Origin: Enterobacter bugandensis
GTDB taxonomy: Bacteria > Pseudomonadota > Gammaproteobacteria > Enterobacterales > Enterobacteriaceae
DNA length: 64,000 nt
Reading direction: 5' to 3'
Assembly (NCBI RefSeq): GCF_900324475.1
Contig: NZ_LT992502.1
Coordinates: 3,286,001-3,350,000 of the forward strand
Positions 11,730-21,286 of the stretch are shown here, piece by piece. The notes under the pieces are model-generated. The model was not told the origin of the DNA and searched no databases. It was given only the letters and a program-made list of their open reading frames with translations. Position 1 is the first letter of the stretch. Every line of letters starts with the position of its first letter. Both the position numbers and the translations under genes were made by a program.

Positions 11730-12404
11730 TTAAATTTCGTCAGGCGTACGCAGGTTGGTGACGGCAATACGTTCACCACGTTTACGCTCGCGCTCGGACT
11801 GCATGTTCGCGCGATAGACACCCTGATCGCCAACAACCCATGAGAGTGGGCGACGTTCTTTACCGATAGACTCCTGCAGCAGCATCAGCGCCTGCATATA
11901 GGCTTCTGGGCGCGGCGGGCAGCCCGGGATGTAAACATCCACCGGAATGAACTTATCAACGCCCTGCACAACGGAATAAATGTCGTACATACCGCCGGAG
12001 TTTGCACATGCGCCCATGGAAATAACCCATTTTGGCTCCAGCATCTGGTCATACAGACGCTGAATAACAGGTGCCATTTTGGTAAAGCAGGTACCGGCCA
12101 CCACCATCAGGTCAGCCTGACGCGGGGAAGCACGCAGTACCTCGGCCCCAAAACGCGCAACGTCATGCACCGCAGTGAATGACGTCACCATTTCAACGTA
12201 GCAGCAAGAAAGGCCAAAGTTGTATGGCCAGATGGAGTTCTTACGACCCCAGTTGACCATATCGTGCATGGCATGTTCGAGTTTGCCCATGTACACGCTT
12301 TTGTTGACTTCTTGCTCCAGGGGGTCGGTTACGATCTCCTGTTTTTGCAGGGGGTAACGGTCATTCTCACCGTTAGGATCTATGCGGGTGAGCGTATAAT
12401 CCAT
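11730..12404 (-). CDS. nuoB: NADH-quinone oxidoreductase subunit B
   Basis: Carries the terminal [4Fe-4S] cluster N2 that reduces quinone. The tandem cysteine pair is visible in LSCCYVEM, with the further ligands in VAGTCFTKM and [10 protein letters not shown]. There are 224 residues here against 220 in E. coli. The difference is one small insertion: MGKL is followed by [10 protein letters not shown] where E. coli has NDMVNW. It lies just before the first conserved helix and should not touch the cluster. nuoA is 15 bp upstream. Confidence 0.97.
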   Translation of the reverse strand: MDYTLTRIDPNGENDRYPLQKQEIVTDPLEQEVNKSVYMGKLEHAMHDMVNWGRKNSIWPYNFGLSCCYVEMVTSFTAVHDVARFGAEVLRASPRQADLMVVAGTCFTKMAPVIQRLYDQMLEPKWVISMGACANSGGMYDIYSVVQGVDKFIPVDVYIPGCPPRPEAYMQALMLLQESIGKERRPLSWVVGDQGVYRANMQSERERKRGERIAVTNLRTPDEI

Positions 12405-12419
12405 CTTATTGCCTCGCTG

Positions 12420-12860
12420 TTACTGCTGACGATTAGAGATACTGTTTTCCGGGTTGATGTGTTCACGACGTGAACGCGCAGGCGTCCAGTCAAGCGCGCC
12501 AATACGCACCAGATAAACCAGACCGGCCAGTAGCACTAAAATGAAAATTGCGGCCTCGACAAAGCCCACCCAACCACTTTCGCGAATGGAGGTCGACCAT
12601 GCGAACAGGTAGAGCGCTTCCACGTCAAAGATGACGAAGAACATCGCTACCAGATAGAACTTGGCAGACAGGCGTAAGCGAGCGGAACCTACTGAATCAA
12701 TACCTGATTCGAAAGGTGTGTTTTTGTGCCTTGCACGGGCGCGACCGCCCAGGAACCAGCCGCCGACTAACATCAGGCAGCACAGGCCAATGGCTACAAT
12801 AAGAAAGATTGCGAATGCCCAGTGATGAGCGATGACTTCTGTGGATGTTGACATACTCAT
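12420..12860 (-). CDS. nuoA: NADH-quinone oxidoreductase subunit A (first gene of the nuo operon)
   Basis: ND3-type membrane subunit of complex I with 146 residues and three helices. The conserved loop [18 protein letters not shown], which reaches the quinone cavity, lies after helix 1. I take the ATG at 12860 (MSMSTSTEV, as E. coli); an internal ATG at 12854 is possible because the ribosome-binding site is weak. It is the promoter-proximal gene of a 13-gene unit running left to nuoM and beyond. Confidence 0.97.
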   Translation of the reverse strand: MSMSTSTEVIAHHWAFAIFLIVAIGLCCLMLVGGWFLGGRARARHKNTPFESGIDSVGSARLRLSAKFYLVAMFFVIFDVEALYLFAWSTSIRESGWVGFVEAAIFILVLLAGLVYLVRIGALDWTPARSRREHINPENSISNRQQ

Positions 12861-13407
12861 TGCTTACTCATCAAAAGTGATACCGACGACACTGCTCTTG
12901 CTGGCAGATGGGCATCACATCGATTCATGGGGAGGAACAATTAACCTTACACTAACTGTCTGAAATGAGACGTAGACAGCAAAATGATGGGGTTTTTTAC
13001 TCCTTTCTATAACCTATTGTCAACTTTAACAAAGGTTTCTTCACATTAAATTACATCGAGCGATTCTCATTAACATTTGGTGCCCTTTAACCCTGGTGGT
13101 TACCTGACTTTTCGTCAAATGCATGTTGTTGAATCGTGTCCGTTTTGGAAGTAAAAAAAATAACCCTCCTATTTTGACAGGATTTGCCAACGATTCCTCC
13201 CCCCAAATAGGAGTATTTTCTTGATCTGAGACACGCTTTTGTTAATTCACCCAAAAAACCGGCAACATATTTGCTGCTTTTTTAACATCAAGGGGTTATG
13301 GATGAAGTTAGAACGGAAAGTGAACAAGATTTAAGCAGAAGCATTTATTCCCTTGATATGTATGTTTTATTTATGAAAACCCTGTTACGAAAGAGGATAA
13401 TAATGGC
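12861..13407 (-). promoter_or_regulatory. Long upstream region of the nuo operon
   Basis: About 550 bp between nuoA and the lrhA terminator with no credible gene. In E. coli the nuo promoters lie in a similarly long region controlled by ArcA, NarL, Fnr, IHF and Fis. Visible here are a TTGACA hexamer (13023-13018, minus) with no clear -10 at 17 bp, and GTTAAT-containing stretches resembling ArcA half-sites (for example 12938-12945). The region is AT-rich with several A- and T-tracts. The role comes from synteny; the individual sites are not firmly assigned. Confidence 0.6.
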
Positions 13408-13453
13408 AAAAAAAAGCCACTGCGTGCGAAAACGGCACGAGTGGCTTTTTTTT
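13408..13453 (-). terminator. Rho-independent terminator after lrhA (bidirectional shape)
   Basis: GCCACT (13416-13421) pairs with AGTGGC (13440-13445), continued by CGTGC/GCACG with one bulged G. The stem is flanked by eight A (13408-13415) and eight T (13446-13453), so it could stop transcription from either side. It lies 38 bp after the lrhA stop and insulates the nuo promoter region from lrhA. Confidence 0.9.
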
Positions 13454-13490
13454 ACACTTACAATTTGTTACCAGAATTTTGAGCTTTTGA

Positions 13491-14429
13491 TCACTCAAAG
13501 TCACCTTCAACGATCAGGGAATCATCCCCCCCTTCGGAGGTAACATGCTCGAACTGCCATGGGTTATGGTAATTTTCCATCGCCTCAAACACCACCTTCG
13601 CCAGCTCGTTATGACTGGACGCGTTATGGCAAAGCAGATACTCGGTATCCGGCAGTGCTGGGAGACCATCAGATTTACCGAGAACGCGCAGATCGGGGCT
13701 CATCATCTCTACCGGACGGGCCGTTACGCCAAGACCCGCTTTCACGGCGGCACGCACCGCGGGCAGCGTGGACGCTACATAGGCCAGACGCCACGGAATG
13801 TTGGCTTCATTTAACGCCGTAAGCACCATATCCCGGAAAGGACTCGGATCGTCCAGTAAAACCAGCGGTACGGGTTCCCCTTTTTGCAACACGTATTCCG
13901 CTGCGCAATACCAGTGCGTTGGCGATGTGCGCAAGGTCAGACAATCAAACTGTCCGGGACGATGCGTCGTGACCACCAGGTCGACCTTGTTCTCATTTAA
14001 CATCTCAACCATAAAGGCATTACGCTTTACGCTCACATCCAGCGCAAGCTTCGGATAAACCGAGCTAATTCGGTTGAGAAGAAACGGCAATATTGTATCC
14101 GCTGACTCATCAGATGCCCCTAAGGTTAACACCCCTTGAAGGTTGCTAAACATTAATGACATACATGCTTCATCATTAAAGCGAAGAATTTTCCTGGCAT
14201 AACCCAGTAGCTGAATACCGTGTTCCGTTAAGAGCTTATTACGCCCGTGACGGGCAAAAAGCTCTTTCCCAACCAGTTGCTCCAGCCGCTGCATTTGCTG
14301 GCTAACGGCGGACTGAGTTCGGCAGACGGCGGCAGCAGCTGCTGCAAAAGTGTTGAGATCGGCGACCGCAACAAACGTTCTCAGCAGATCGAGGTCGAGA
14401 TTCATTATCGGACGATTTGCATTTATCAT
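13491..14429 (-). CDS. lrhA: LysR-type regulator LrhA
   Basis: Regulator of flagellar, motility and type 1 fimbriae genes (represses flhDC in E. coli). It has 312 residues, as in E. coli. The N-terminal winged helix-turn-helix covers about residues 8-68 ([20 protein letters not shown]...[13 protein letters not shown]); the co-inducer domain follows. The C-terminal 25 residues ([14 protein letters not shown]) are the least conserved. A second in-frame ATG occurs nine codons in (MNLDLDLL), so the first codons are less certain. It reads away from a long AT-rich spacer typical of this locus. Confidence 0.96.
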   Translation of the reverse strand: MINANRPIMNLDLDLLRTFVAVADLNTFAAAAAAVCRTQSAVSQQMQRLEQLVGKELFARHGRNKLLTEHGIQLLGYARKILRFNDEACMSLMFSNLQGVLTLGASDESADTILPFLLNRISSVYPKLALDVSVKRNAFMVEMLNENKVDLVVTTHRPGQFDCLTLRTSPTHWYCAAEYVLQKGEPVPLVLLDDPSPFRDMVLTALNEANIPWRLAYVASTLPAVRAAVKAGLGVTARPVEMMSPDLRVLGKSDGLPALPDTEYLLCHNASSHNELAKVVFEAMENYHNPWQFEHVTSEGGDDSLIVEGDFE

Positions 14430-15367
14430 ATCTATTCACTTTCAGGTTGCTCGTGCGGAGCTGCCCGGGTTGAAGCTGTGTGTAACAGTTAAGCAATTCC
14501 TTCTGAAGGTTTTCCCTCGCATCCCGGCCCGGCAGACTGCCTGACAGATAGTTATTGTGCTGCTTTATATCAACAGTCAGAAAGCACGTTTCATGACGTT
14601 ATTTTTATTCTCTTAAACGTTCAGGATATTTAGATGTTCGCAGGGTTATGTAAATTACATTAAAGGCGTAACACTTTTTCTGCCATCTTTTTCGCAGCGC
14701 TGTCAACGTAGCAGGAGATGTTTGACACATTCCAGCCAGAGATAACTCCAACAATAACAATCAATTAAATCGGAAAATCAGTTTCAAAAATGCAAAACCA
14801 CTGCATCTTTCTACTGCTTTCCGTATAGACATCTTAACCCAAATCCACTTTATTTATAAGTCTTATTGCAATATTCAGGATTAAAGAGGTTTGTTAAGCT
14901 TCTAAACTAATTTTATTAGAATTAACTAAAGTTGCATTTTGTTGGTTAATAATAAATAAATTTTAATTTAGATTATGGCCATTCATTAATAACACTTAAC
15001 ATTAATTTCACATGATTAACTTTTAGCCGCTCCGGGCTATTACTGCAAGGTCCCTTCAACACTCAGGTTTTACGAAATGTCACCCAGCGTAACTTCTGCT
15101 TGTTGTCTGCGCGTTTTTTATTTTCCATCAGAACAATATACATAATTCACATAAATTCGTAGCACAATCAACCTTTATTTATGGTTTGCACATGACGTTA
15201 AGGCGGTGAAAGCGACAGTCAATAGTTAAAAAGATTCATCACAATTTCTCTATGGGCACAAAATCTTCTTCTGCACACCCTTCAAAACGAAGCGTGGGGG
15301 GAGTACATTATTCCGTGCTGACTTCCACGGCAGGGAGTGGCAATAATAGCGAAAAGGTTAAAGGTTC
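14430..15367. promoter_or_regulatory. 938-bp AT-rich divergent spacer between lrhA and alaA
   Basis: No gene is supportable in this stretch. It is clearly AT-rich between about 14580 and 15260, with A/T runs near 14930-15010, the composition that H-NS prefers. It must contain the lrhA promoter with a long leader (known in E. coli) and the alaA promoter. A 13-bp perfect palindrome lies at 14648-14660. alaA has an AAAGG ribosome-binding site directly before its ATG. I cannot place the promoters with confidence. Confidence 0.6.
14648..14660. promoter_or_regulatory. 13-bp perfect palindrome in the lrhA leader region
   Basis: ATGTAAATTACAT is self-complementary about its central A/T. It lies 219 bp upstream of the lrhA start. 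The symmetric T...A spacing would suit a LysR-type dimer such as LrhA itself, which autoregulates in E. coli, but that is inference. AT-rich palindromes also arise by chance in such sequence. Confidence 0.35.
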
Positions 15368-16582
15368 ATGTCCCCTATCGAAAAATCCAGCAAGCTAGAT
15401 AACGTCTGTTATGACATCCGTGGCCCGGTTCTGAAAGAGGCAAAACGCCTTGAAGAAGAAGGCAACAAGGTTCTGAAGCTCAACATCGGCAACCCCGCGC
15501 CATTTGGTTTTGAAGCGCCGGATGAAATTCTGGTTGATGTGATCCGCAACCTGCCTACGGCACAAGGCTATTGTGACTCAAAGGGACTTTACTCCGCCCG
15601 TAAAGCCATTATGCAGCACTACCAGGCGCGCGGTATGCGTGACGTTACCGTCGAAGATATCTATATCGGCAACGGCGTCTCTGAACTTATCGTTCAGGCC
15701 ATGCAGGCGCTGCTGAACAGCGGTGACGAAATGCTGGTTCCCGCGCCGGACTATCCGCTGTGGACCGCTGCCGTATCGCTCTCCAGCGGTAAAGCGGTAC
15801 ATTATCTTTGCGACGAATCCTCTGACTGGTTCCCGGATCTGGATGACATTCGCGCGAAAATCACGCCTCGCACGCGTGGGATTGTGATCATCAACCCGAA
15901 CAACCCGACGGGCGCGGTCTATTCAAAAGAGCTGCTGATGGAGATCGTAGAGATCGCCCGCCAGCACAACCTGATCATCTTCGCTGACGAAATCTACGAC
16001 AAGATCCTGTACGACGCGGCGCAGCACCACTCTATCGCCGCGCTGGCACCCGACCTGCTGACCGTCACCTTTAACGGACTGTCTAAAACCTACCGCGTGG
16101 CCGGTTTCCGTCAGGGCTGGATGGTGCTGAACGGCCCGAAAAAGCACGCAAAAGGCTATATCGAAGGGCTTGAGATGCTGGCGTCGATGCGTCTTTGCGC
16201 CAACGTGCCTGCGCAGCACGCGATCCAGACGGCGCTGGGCGGCTACCAGAGCATCAGCGAGTTTATCGTCCCTGGCGGTCGCCTGTACGAACAGCGTAAC
16301 CGCGCATGGGAACTGATCAACGATATCCCGGGCGTCTCCTGCGTGAAGCCGAACGGGGCGCTTTATATGTTCCCGAAAATTGACGCGAAGCGCTTCAATA
16401 TCCACGACGATCAGAAAATGGTGCTCGATTTCCTGTTGCAGGAAAAAGTGCTGCTGGTTCAGGGGACGGCGTTTAACTGGCCGTGGCCGGACCACGTGCG
16501 TATCGTGACCCTGCCACGTGAAGACGATCTCGAAATGGCCATCAGCCGCTTCGGGCGATTCCTCTCTGGATACCATCAGTAA
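15368..16582 (+). CDS. alaA: Glutamate-pyruvate (alanine) aminotransferase AlaA
   Basis: PLP enzyme of aminotransferase class I that makes alanine from pyruvate and glutamate. It has 404 residues (E. coli 405). The PLP-lysine region is visible as FNGLSKTYRVAGFRQGW near 238-254; INPNNPTGAVY (near 178) and the Arg of the C-terminal VRIVTLPREDD segment are family signatures. Start ATG with AAAGG upstream (MSPIEKSSKLDNV). It is monocistronic: the long AT-rich spacer precedes it and a clear hairpin follows. Confidence 0.97.
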   Translation: MSPIEKSSKLDNVCYDIRGPVLKEAKRLEEEGNKVLKLNIGNPAPFGFEAPDEILVDVIRNLPTAQGYCDSKGLYSARKAIMQHYQARGMRDVTVEDIYIGNGVSELIVQAMQALLNSGDEMLVPAPDYPLWTAAVSLSSGKAVHYLCDESSDWFPDLDDIRAKITPRTRGIVIINPNNPTGAVYSKELLMEIVEIARQHNLIIFADEIYDKILYDAAQHHSIAALAPDLLTVTFNGLSKTYRVAGFRQGWMVLNGPKKHAKGYIEGLEMLASMRLCANVPAQHAIQTALGGYQSISEFIVPGGRLYEQRNRAWELINDIPGVSCVKPNGALYMFPKIDAKRFNIHDDQKMVLDFLLQEKVLLVQGTAFNWPWPDHVRIVTLPREDDLEMAISRFGRFLSGYHQ

Positions 16583-16587
16583 TCTTA

Positions 16588-16615
16588 AAATCAGGCTACT
16601 TCGGTAGCCTGATTT
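16588..16615 (+). terminator. Hairpin terminator after alaA
   Basis: AATCAGGCTAC (16589-16599) pairs perfectly with GTAGCCTGATT (16604-16614) around a TTCG tetraloop, six bases after the alaA stop. The T-run is short (ATTTG), so termination may be partial. Confidence 0.75.
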
Positions 16616-16676
16616 GCATCTTCCCTCCCCTCCCCGCACAATGAAGTCCTGTCGCAGTGAAGACAAAAGGTAACCT

Positions 16677-17276
16677 ATGAGTCAGAGCCATTTCTTTGCC
16701 CACCTCTCCCGCCTGAAACTGATCAACCGCTGGCCGCTGATGCGCAACGTGCGTACAGAGAACGTGTCTGAGCATAGCCTGCAGGTTGCTATGGTCGCTC
16801 ATGCGCTGGCTGCCATTAAGAATCGCAAATTTAACGGGCAGGTGAATGCCGAGCGCATCGCTTTGCTGGCGATGTACCACGACGCATCAGAGGTGCTGAC
16901 CGGCGACCTGCCTACCCCAGTGAAATATTTCAATTCTCAGATTGCTCAGGAATATAAGGCTATCGAGAAGATTGCCCAGCAAAAGCTTATCGAGATGGTA
17001 CCCGAAGAGCTACGCGATATCTTTGAACCGCTCATCGACGAGCATCAGTATACGGAAGATGAAAAGTCGCTGGTCAAGCAGGCCGACGCGCTGTGCGCCT
17101 ATCTGAAGTGTCTGGAAGAGCTGTCTGCGGGCAATAATGAGTTTTTACTGGCGAAAACGCGTCTGGAAAAAACGCTGGAATCCCGCCGCAGCGAAGAGAT
17201 GGACTACTTCATGCAGGTATTTGTGCCGAGCTTCCATCTATCGCTGGACGAGATTAGCCAGGATTCACCGTTGTAA
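16677..17276 (+). CDS. yfbR: 5'-deoxynucleotidase YfbR
   Basis: HD-domain phosphohydrolase that removes the 5' phosphate from deoxyribonucleoside monophosphates; implicated in a dCMP route to thymidylate in E. coli. It has 199 residues, equal to E. coli. Metal ligands of the HD superfamily are visible as [14 protein letters not shown] (near 31-44) and [19 protein letters not shown] (near 66-84), with a later Asp in [16 protein letters not shown] lies 6 bases before the ATG. Confidence 0.96.
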   Translation: MSQSHFFAHLSRLKLINRWPLMRNVRTENVSEHSLQVAMVAHALAAIKNRKFNGQVNAERIALLAMYHDASEVLTGDLPTPVKYFNSQIAQEYKAIEKIAQQKLIEMVPEELRDIFEPLIDEHQYTEDEKSLVKQADALCAYLKCLEELSAGNNEFLLAKTRLEKTLESRRSEEMDYFMQVFVPSFHLSLDEISQDSPL

Positions 17277-17280
17277 TTTA

Positions 17281-17313
17281 GCCGGGTGGCGGCTTCGCCT
17301 TACCCGGCCTACG
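17281..17313 (+). repeat. REP element after yfbR
   Basis: GCCGGGTGGCGGCTTCGCC followed by TTACCCGGCCTACG is the classical enterobacterial REP palindrome (imperfect stem closed by GGCTTCGCC). It lies five bases after the yfbR stop and before the convergent yfbS stop, so it may protect both mRNA 3' ends. Confidence 0.85.
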
Positions 17314-17327
17314 TTTCTGCGCTCACG

Positions 17328-19160
17328 CTAAAACGGGAATAAAACCGGAATTAACACCACGCACACCACCATCACCAGCACGGTGAACGGCACGCCCAGC
17401 TTCACGAAATCGCTGAACTTATAATTCCCCGGCCCCAGCACCAGCGTGTTCACCGGCGATGAAACCGGCGTCATAAACGCCGCGGATGCCGCCATCGCGA
17501 CCATCATCGCAAACGGGTACGGCGACACGCCCATGGATTTCGCCATCGCCAGCGCAATGGGCGCCATCAGCACCGCCGTCGCGGTATTAGAGATAAATAA
17601 CCCTATCGTGGCGCACATGACAAACAGACAGACCATCATCATGTACGGTCCATACCCGCCACCCACGTCCATCAGGCCTTTTACGATCAAATCTACCCCG
17701 CCGGTTTTTTGCAGTGCCAGGGCAAAGGGCATCATCCCGACGATAAGAATAATGCTCGGCCAGTGAATGGCTTTATACGCGCTTTCGGCGTCAATGCAGC
17801 GGAATTTCCCCATCAGCAGGCAGGCGATAATGGCCGCGACCGGATTAGGGATTTCATCGGTCAGCATCAGCGCCACCATCAGCACCAGACAGAAAATCGC
17901 ATGGGGCGCCTGGCTGTGCGCCGGGGAGGCATCGCTCTCCTCGACCGGCATGTTGAGCACCACAAAATCACGCCCTTTTTGCCCGAGCTGGCTTATCAAC
18001 TTCCAGTTGCCGACCACGAGAAAGATATCTCCCAGCAGGATCGGCTCATCGACGACGGCCCCTTCCATCGCCACGCCATCACGCTTCAGCCCCACTACGT
18101 TCAGGCCATAGCGGGTACGGAACCCCATTTCACGCACGGTTTTACCCAGCAGTTCCGATTCCGGTATCAGCGACACTTCGGCCATCCCCACATCCAGCGC
18201 CTGGTCGGAGAAATACTCGCCGCGTAGCACCATCGGCTCCAGCAGCTGCTCGCTACAGAACTCTCGCAGATCCACGTCCGCCGTTGACATATCAATCAGC
18301 AGGACGTCACGCGCGCGGAACTCTGATACCCCGTTCACGTTAACGATCACTCGACGAAAACGACGCCAGCGCTCAACCCCGATCACGTTCGCGCCATAAC
18401 GCTCGCGCAGCTTAAGGTCGTCGAGCCGCTGGCCGACCATCGGCGAGCCAGGGCGAATGGCCAGACGGCGCGCCCGCCCGGTGAGGCGGTACTCTTTGAT
18501 CAGATCGCGGAAGGTGCGTCGCTTCCACCCCTCTTTATTCTTATCCTGTTTGTCGCCTTTGAGGGCAAAACGGGTCAGCAGCATGTAGACCACGCCAATC
18601 GCCAGAATCACCAGCCCAAGCGGGGTGACGCTGAAAAAGCTGAAGCCCTGAAACCCTTCACGAATCAGCTCGCTATTGACCACCAGGTTCGGCGGCGTCG
18701 CCACCAGCGTCATCATTCCGCTGATCAAACCGGCAAAGCTCAGAGGCATCATCAGGCGCGACGGCGAGCTCTGCATCCGCATTGAAACGCTCAGCACCAC
18801 CGGAATAAAAATAGCGACCACGCCCGTTGAGCTCATAAACGCCCCCAGCCCGGCGACCGTCAGCATCAGGTAGATCAGCATTTTAGTTTCACTGCTGCCG
18901 GCCACCTTAACCAGCCACGCGCCCATGATGGTCGCCACGCCGGTGCGAACAAGGCCGTCGCCGATGATAAACAGGGCAGCTATAAGGATAACGTTGGGGT
19001 CGCTGAACCCGGAGAAGGCTTCCGGTAGCGTGAGCGTGCCGCTCAGCACAAACGCGACGATGACAAACAGGGCGACGGCATCCATGCGCACCTTGCCTGT
19101 GGCGAAGAGAATAATGGCGATTAAAAGCAGGCTCAGAACCCAGATCAGTTCACCGTTCAC
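17328..19160 (-). CDS. yfbS: Predicted ion/dicarboxylate transporter YfbS (SLC13/DASS type with RCK_C domains)
   Basis: Inner-membrane protein of 610 residues, as E. coli YfbS. It has the DASS-type layout: hydrophobic half 1 (residues 1-200, with the re-entrant STG motif in [14 protein letters not shown]), two soluble RCK_C/TrkA-C domains (about 215-400), and hydrophobic half 2 (about 430-610, with [14 protein letters not shown]). The two NT/ST clamp motifs are those that bind Na+ and carboxylate in the family. The substrate is not known. The start codon is GTG at 19160 with AGGA upstream. A hairpin terminator separates it from hxpA. Confidence 0.93.
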   Translation of the reverse strand: MNGELIWVLSLLLIAIILFATGKVRMDAVALFVIVAFVLSGTLTLPEAFSGFSDPNVILIAALFIIGDGLVRTGVATIMGAWLVKVAGSSETKMLIYLMLTVAGLGAFMSSTGVVAIFIPVVLSVSMRMQSSPSRLMMPLSFAGLISGMMTLVATPPNLVVNSELIREGFQGFSFFSVTPLGLVILAIGVVYMLLTRFALKGDKQDKNKEGWKRRTFRDLIKEYRLTGRARRLAIRPGSPMVGQRLDDLKLRERYGANVIGVERWRRFRRVIVNVNGVSEFRARDVLLIDMSTADVDLREFCSEQLLEPMVLRGEYFSDQALDVGMAEVSLIPESELLGKTVREMGFRTRYGLNVVGLKRDGVAMEGAVVDEPILLGDIFLVVGNWKLISQLGQKGRDFVVLNMPVEESDASPAHSQAPHAIFCLVLMVALMLTDEIPNPVAAIIACLLMGKFRCIDAESAYKAIHWPSIILIVGMMPFALALQKTGGVDLIVKGLMDVGGGYGPYMMMVCLFVMCATIGLFISNTATAVLMAPIALAMAKSMGVSPYPFAMMVAMAASAAFMTPVSSPVNTLVLGPGNYKFSDFVKLGVPFTVLVMVVCVVLIPVLFPF

Positions 19161-19199
19161 AACCTATCCTTGTCAGTGGAAGATGAGAAATTTTGCCAT

Positions 19200-19223
19200 A
19201 AAAAAGCCCCAGCAGCGTGGGGC
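19200..19223 (-). terminator. Terminator after hxpA
   Basis: On the minus strand GCCCCA (19223-19218 complement) and TGGGGC form a 6-bp GC stem with a 6-base loop, followed by six T. It lies 13 bases past the hxpA stop. Confidence 0.85.
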
Positions 19224-19235
19224 TATATCATGGGA

Positions 19236-19895
19236 TTACATTTTTAGCGAGACGGTTACAACTCCGTCGGGCGCTTTTGACACCGCCAGCGCCGTCAGAG
19301 AATGAATCACAAAGTCCGCCTCGTCCAGGCGTGGAGACCCCGCCGGAACGTTAACGGCAATGACGTGGCTCCCGGCGTTCAGCCCGGCCAGCACGCCAGC
19401 GGCCGCATCTTCCACCACCACACACTCTGCAGGCGCGAAGCCCAGCATTTCTGCACCAAGCAGAAACGCATCCGGCTCCGGCTTGCCGCGTTTAACGCGC
19501 TCAGCCGTAATGAACACCTCTGGCTTCGGTAAACCGGCCGCCTTATGGCGGGCATGCGCGACCGGAACAGAGCCGGAGGTGACGATAGCCCACGGGATTT
19601 GCGCTTCATTCAGATGCTCAAGCAGTTCGCGCGCCCCGGGCAGCGCGGTAATGCCCTCGGTGTCGGTGGCCTCAATCTGCTCCAGGTATTTGAACTCCGC
19701 CTGGATCTCTTCCTCAGAACGCCCCGCTAAAAAGTGCCGCAATGAGGTAATGGCCTGTTTGCCATGGATAAAATTCAGCACGTCCTGGTGGTCGATGCCG
19801 TGCCGGTCGGCCCAGTGGCACCACGAGCGTTCCACCACCGGCAGCGAATCCACCAGCGTACCGTCCAGATCAAACAGAAAACCTTTACACTGCAC
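19236..19895 (-). CDS. hxpA: HAD-family hexitol/sugar phosphatase HxpA (YfbT)
   Basis: Haloacid dehalogenase-type phosphatase that dephosphorylates hexitol and sugar phosphates in E. coli. Motif I is FDLDGTLVDS (nucleophile D9, acid/base D11), motif II is IVTSGS, motif III the Lys in KRGKPEPDAF and motif IV VVEDAAAG. A helical cap domain lies between motifs I and II. I start at the GTG at 19895 (219 aa; E. coli 216), because GGAGG lies 5 bases before it. A GTG two codons earlier overlaps that site. It follows yfbU by a short gap and probably shares its transcript. Confidence 0.93.
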   Translation of the reverse strand: MQCKGFLFDLDGTLVDSLPVVERSWCHWADRHGIDHQDVLNFIHGKQAITSLRHFLAGRSEEEIQAEFKYLEQIEATDTEGITALPGARELLEHLNEAQIPWAIVTSGSVPVAHARHKAAGLPKPEVFITAERVKRGKPEPDAFLLGAEMLGFAPAECVVVEDAAAGVLAGLNAGSHVIAVNVPAGSPRLDEADFVIHSLTALAVSKAPDGVVTVSLKM

Positions 19896-19906
19896 ACGCA
19901 CCTCCG

Positions 19907-20401
19907 TCAGGCATTAATGATTTGTTGAATTTCGTTGCTGCTTAAATGGTACTGACGCGGGCAGGCGTGCCACGCGCTCAGCATACGTTGATATTTATCC
20001 CACATGGGGGTTTGGGCGTTGAAGCCGTGCGTTCCCGCATCAAAATGGGTGTAGCGCCCTTCGGTGTTCACCATAAAGCGAACATAGCTCAGATAGCGCG
20101 CTTCCGTCGCGGCATCAAAGCCTAAGAAGGTCACGCGACGTTCGTCAATGGTCTGCTGGTCTTTGAGGTTCGTCCAGGAGACGTGCAGAGCGTGATACAT
20201 CTCCATAATGTCGATCACGATGCGGCAGGTTTCTTCTTTCAGCTCGCCAAACTCGCGGTCCAGTTCGCGCATTTGCAAACCAAAACCGCGTTCGACGATG
20301 GTTTGCAGGCGGCTGTAGCGCGCAGCGTTATCGGGATCAAGCATAGTCATCATCTTGTACTGGTTAGACAAAATCAGACGTTGAGCATGGGTCATTTCCA
20401 T
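19907..20401 (-). CDS. yfbU: YfbU family protein
   Basis: Soluble protein of 164 residues, as E. coli YfbU; overproduction is reported to be toxic there but the molecular role is unknown. The start is the ATG at 20401 ([16 protein letters not shown]) with AGGAG 7 bases upstream; the longer frame to 20443 lacks a site and does not align. It is mostly helical, with a conserved [10 protein letters not shown] and [17 protein letters not shown] terminator separates it from yfbV and hxpA starts close behind. Confidence 0.94.
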   Translation of the reverse strand: MEMTHAQRLILSNQYKMMTMLDPDNAARYSRLQTIVERGFGLQMRELDREFGELKEETCRIVIDIMEMYHALHVSWTNLKDQQTIDERRVTFLGFDAATEARYLSYVRFMVNTEGRYTHFDAGTHGFNAQTPMWDKYQRMLSAWHACPRQYHLSSNEIQQIINA

Positions 20402-20430
20402 CTTTCGACTCCTGTAGCGCATTGCACTGT

Positions 20431-20465
20431 AAAAAAAAGACACGGTAACGGTGTGTTACTGTGCC
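20431..20465 (-). terminator. Terminator after yfbV
   Basis: GACACGGTAAC (20439-20449) and GTTACTGTGCC (20455-20465) form an 11-bp stem with wobble pairs in minus-strand RNA, followed by eight T (20438-20431 read on minus). It lies 28 bases past the yfbV stop and just ahead of the yfbU ribosome-binding site. Confidence 0.85.
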
Positions 20466-20493
20466 TTCTTTTGTTAGTCGTTTCGATGATCAA

Positions 20494-20949
20494 TCACAAG
20501 TCATCGAGGAATGTTTTATCCAGCTGCTTAAAAGCACGCTTTAACGTGTCCGCCAGCGCCTGGTAATCCGGCTTGCCTTCAACCGGGGCCAGCGCCTGCC
20601 CGGCCTCCTCCAGTTTTCCACGCACTTCATAAAACCAGTGTAAAATAGAAGGCGGAAGCGGCGTAATGGAGCGTTTGCCTAACCACCACAGCCCCTGCAT
20701 CGGCAGGCTTAACGCGAAGAGCGCCGTTGCGACGGCAGGACCAAGCTGTCCACCGAGGGCGATTTGCCAGCACAGAGTAAAGATAGCGACCGGAGGCATA
20801 AAGCGAATCGCATAGCGCGTGGCGCGGATCGTGCGATTCTCAATAAACATCGGCGCAAGGCGCTTTTCCATTGGCCACGTCTTTGCGTAATGCTGTCCCC
20901 GACGAAACAGACTGAAAAAGCTCACGGACGGGATTTCGGGTGTCGACAT
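20494..20949 (-). CDS. yfbV: UPF0208 membrane protein YfbV
   Basis: Inner-membrane protein of 151 residues with two membrane helices (about 44-65 and 70-88, [19 protein letters not shown] and [13 protein letters not shown]) and soluble ends. E. coli YfbV has the same length; a role in Ter macrodomain behaviour was reported. The start ATG has GAGG 7 bases upstream. It is transcribed divergently from ackA across 337 bp. Confidence 0.94.
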   Translation of the reverse strand: MSTPEIPSVSFFSLFRRGQHYAKTWPMEKRLAPMFIENRTIRATRYAIRFMPPVAIFTLCWQIALGGQLGPAVATALFALSLPMQGLWWLGKRSITPLPPSILHWFYEVRGKLEEAGQALAPVEGKPDYQALADTLKRAFKQLDKTFLDDL

Positions 20950-21286
20950 GGCTGTACCTCAACTTCACATATAAAAATTAAAATTTTTGTGCAAAACCAC
21001 AACAGGCTATGACAACGTTCAAAATATTTTGTCATCGCTACCCCGTATCGGGTATTCTGTGCCAGCCTGATAGGGACGTAGACGAGAAGCGTTAACTCGT
21101 CAAATTATCGCATATTATGCCATTGTCTGAAAAATGTTCAAAATGGCTTAAAATCATAGGTATTTCTTCCATCCTGCCAGAATGTTCGTTTGGCATGATG
21201 TTAATCATAAACGTCTGGGTCAGCTTGCGTTACGCTTTTAGGCTCATTGACGTTTTTTTAGCCACGTATCAATTATAGGTACTTCC
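20950..21286. promoter_or_regulatory. Divergent yfbV/ackA promoter region
   Basis: 337 bp without a gene. It holds the yfbV promoter on one side and the ackA promoter with a leader on the other. There are AT-rich patches (20966-20985, 21100-21160). I could not identify FNR, ArcA or CRP sites that meet consensus. The ackA ribosome-binding site is AGG, 7 bases before the ATG. Confidence 0.5.

Noticed and set aside
13298..13543. Possible 81-residue gene in the lrhA-nuoA spacer, with AAGGGG close to its ATG
   Set aside because: It runs through the lrhA terminator hairpin and into the lrhA end, and its protein is unlike any family I know. The spacing of the ribosome-binding site is too short.
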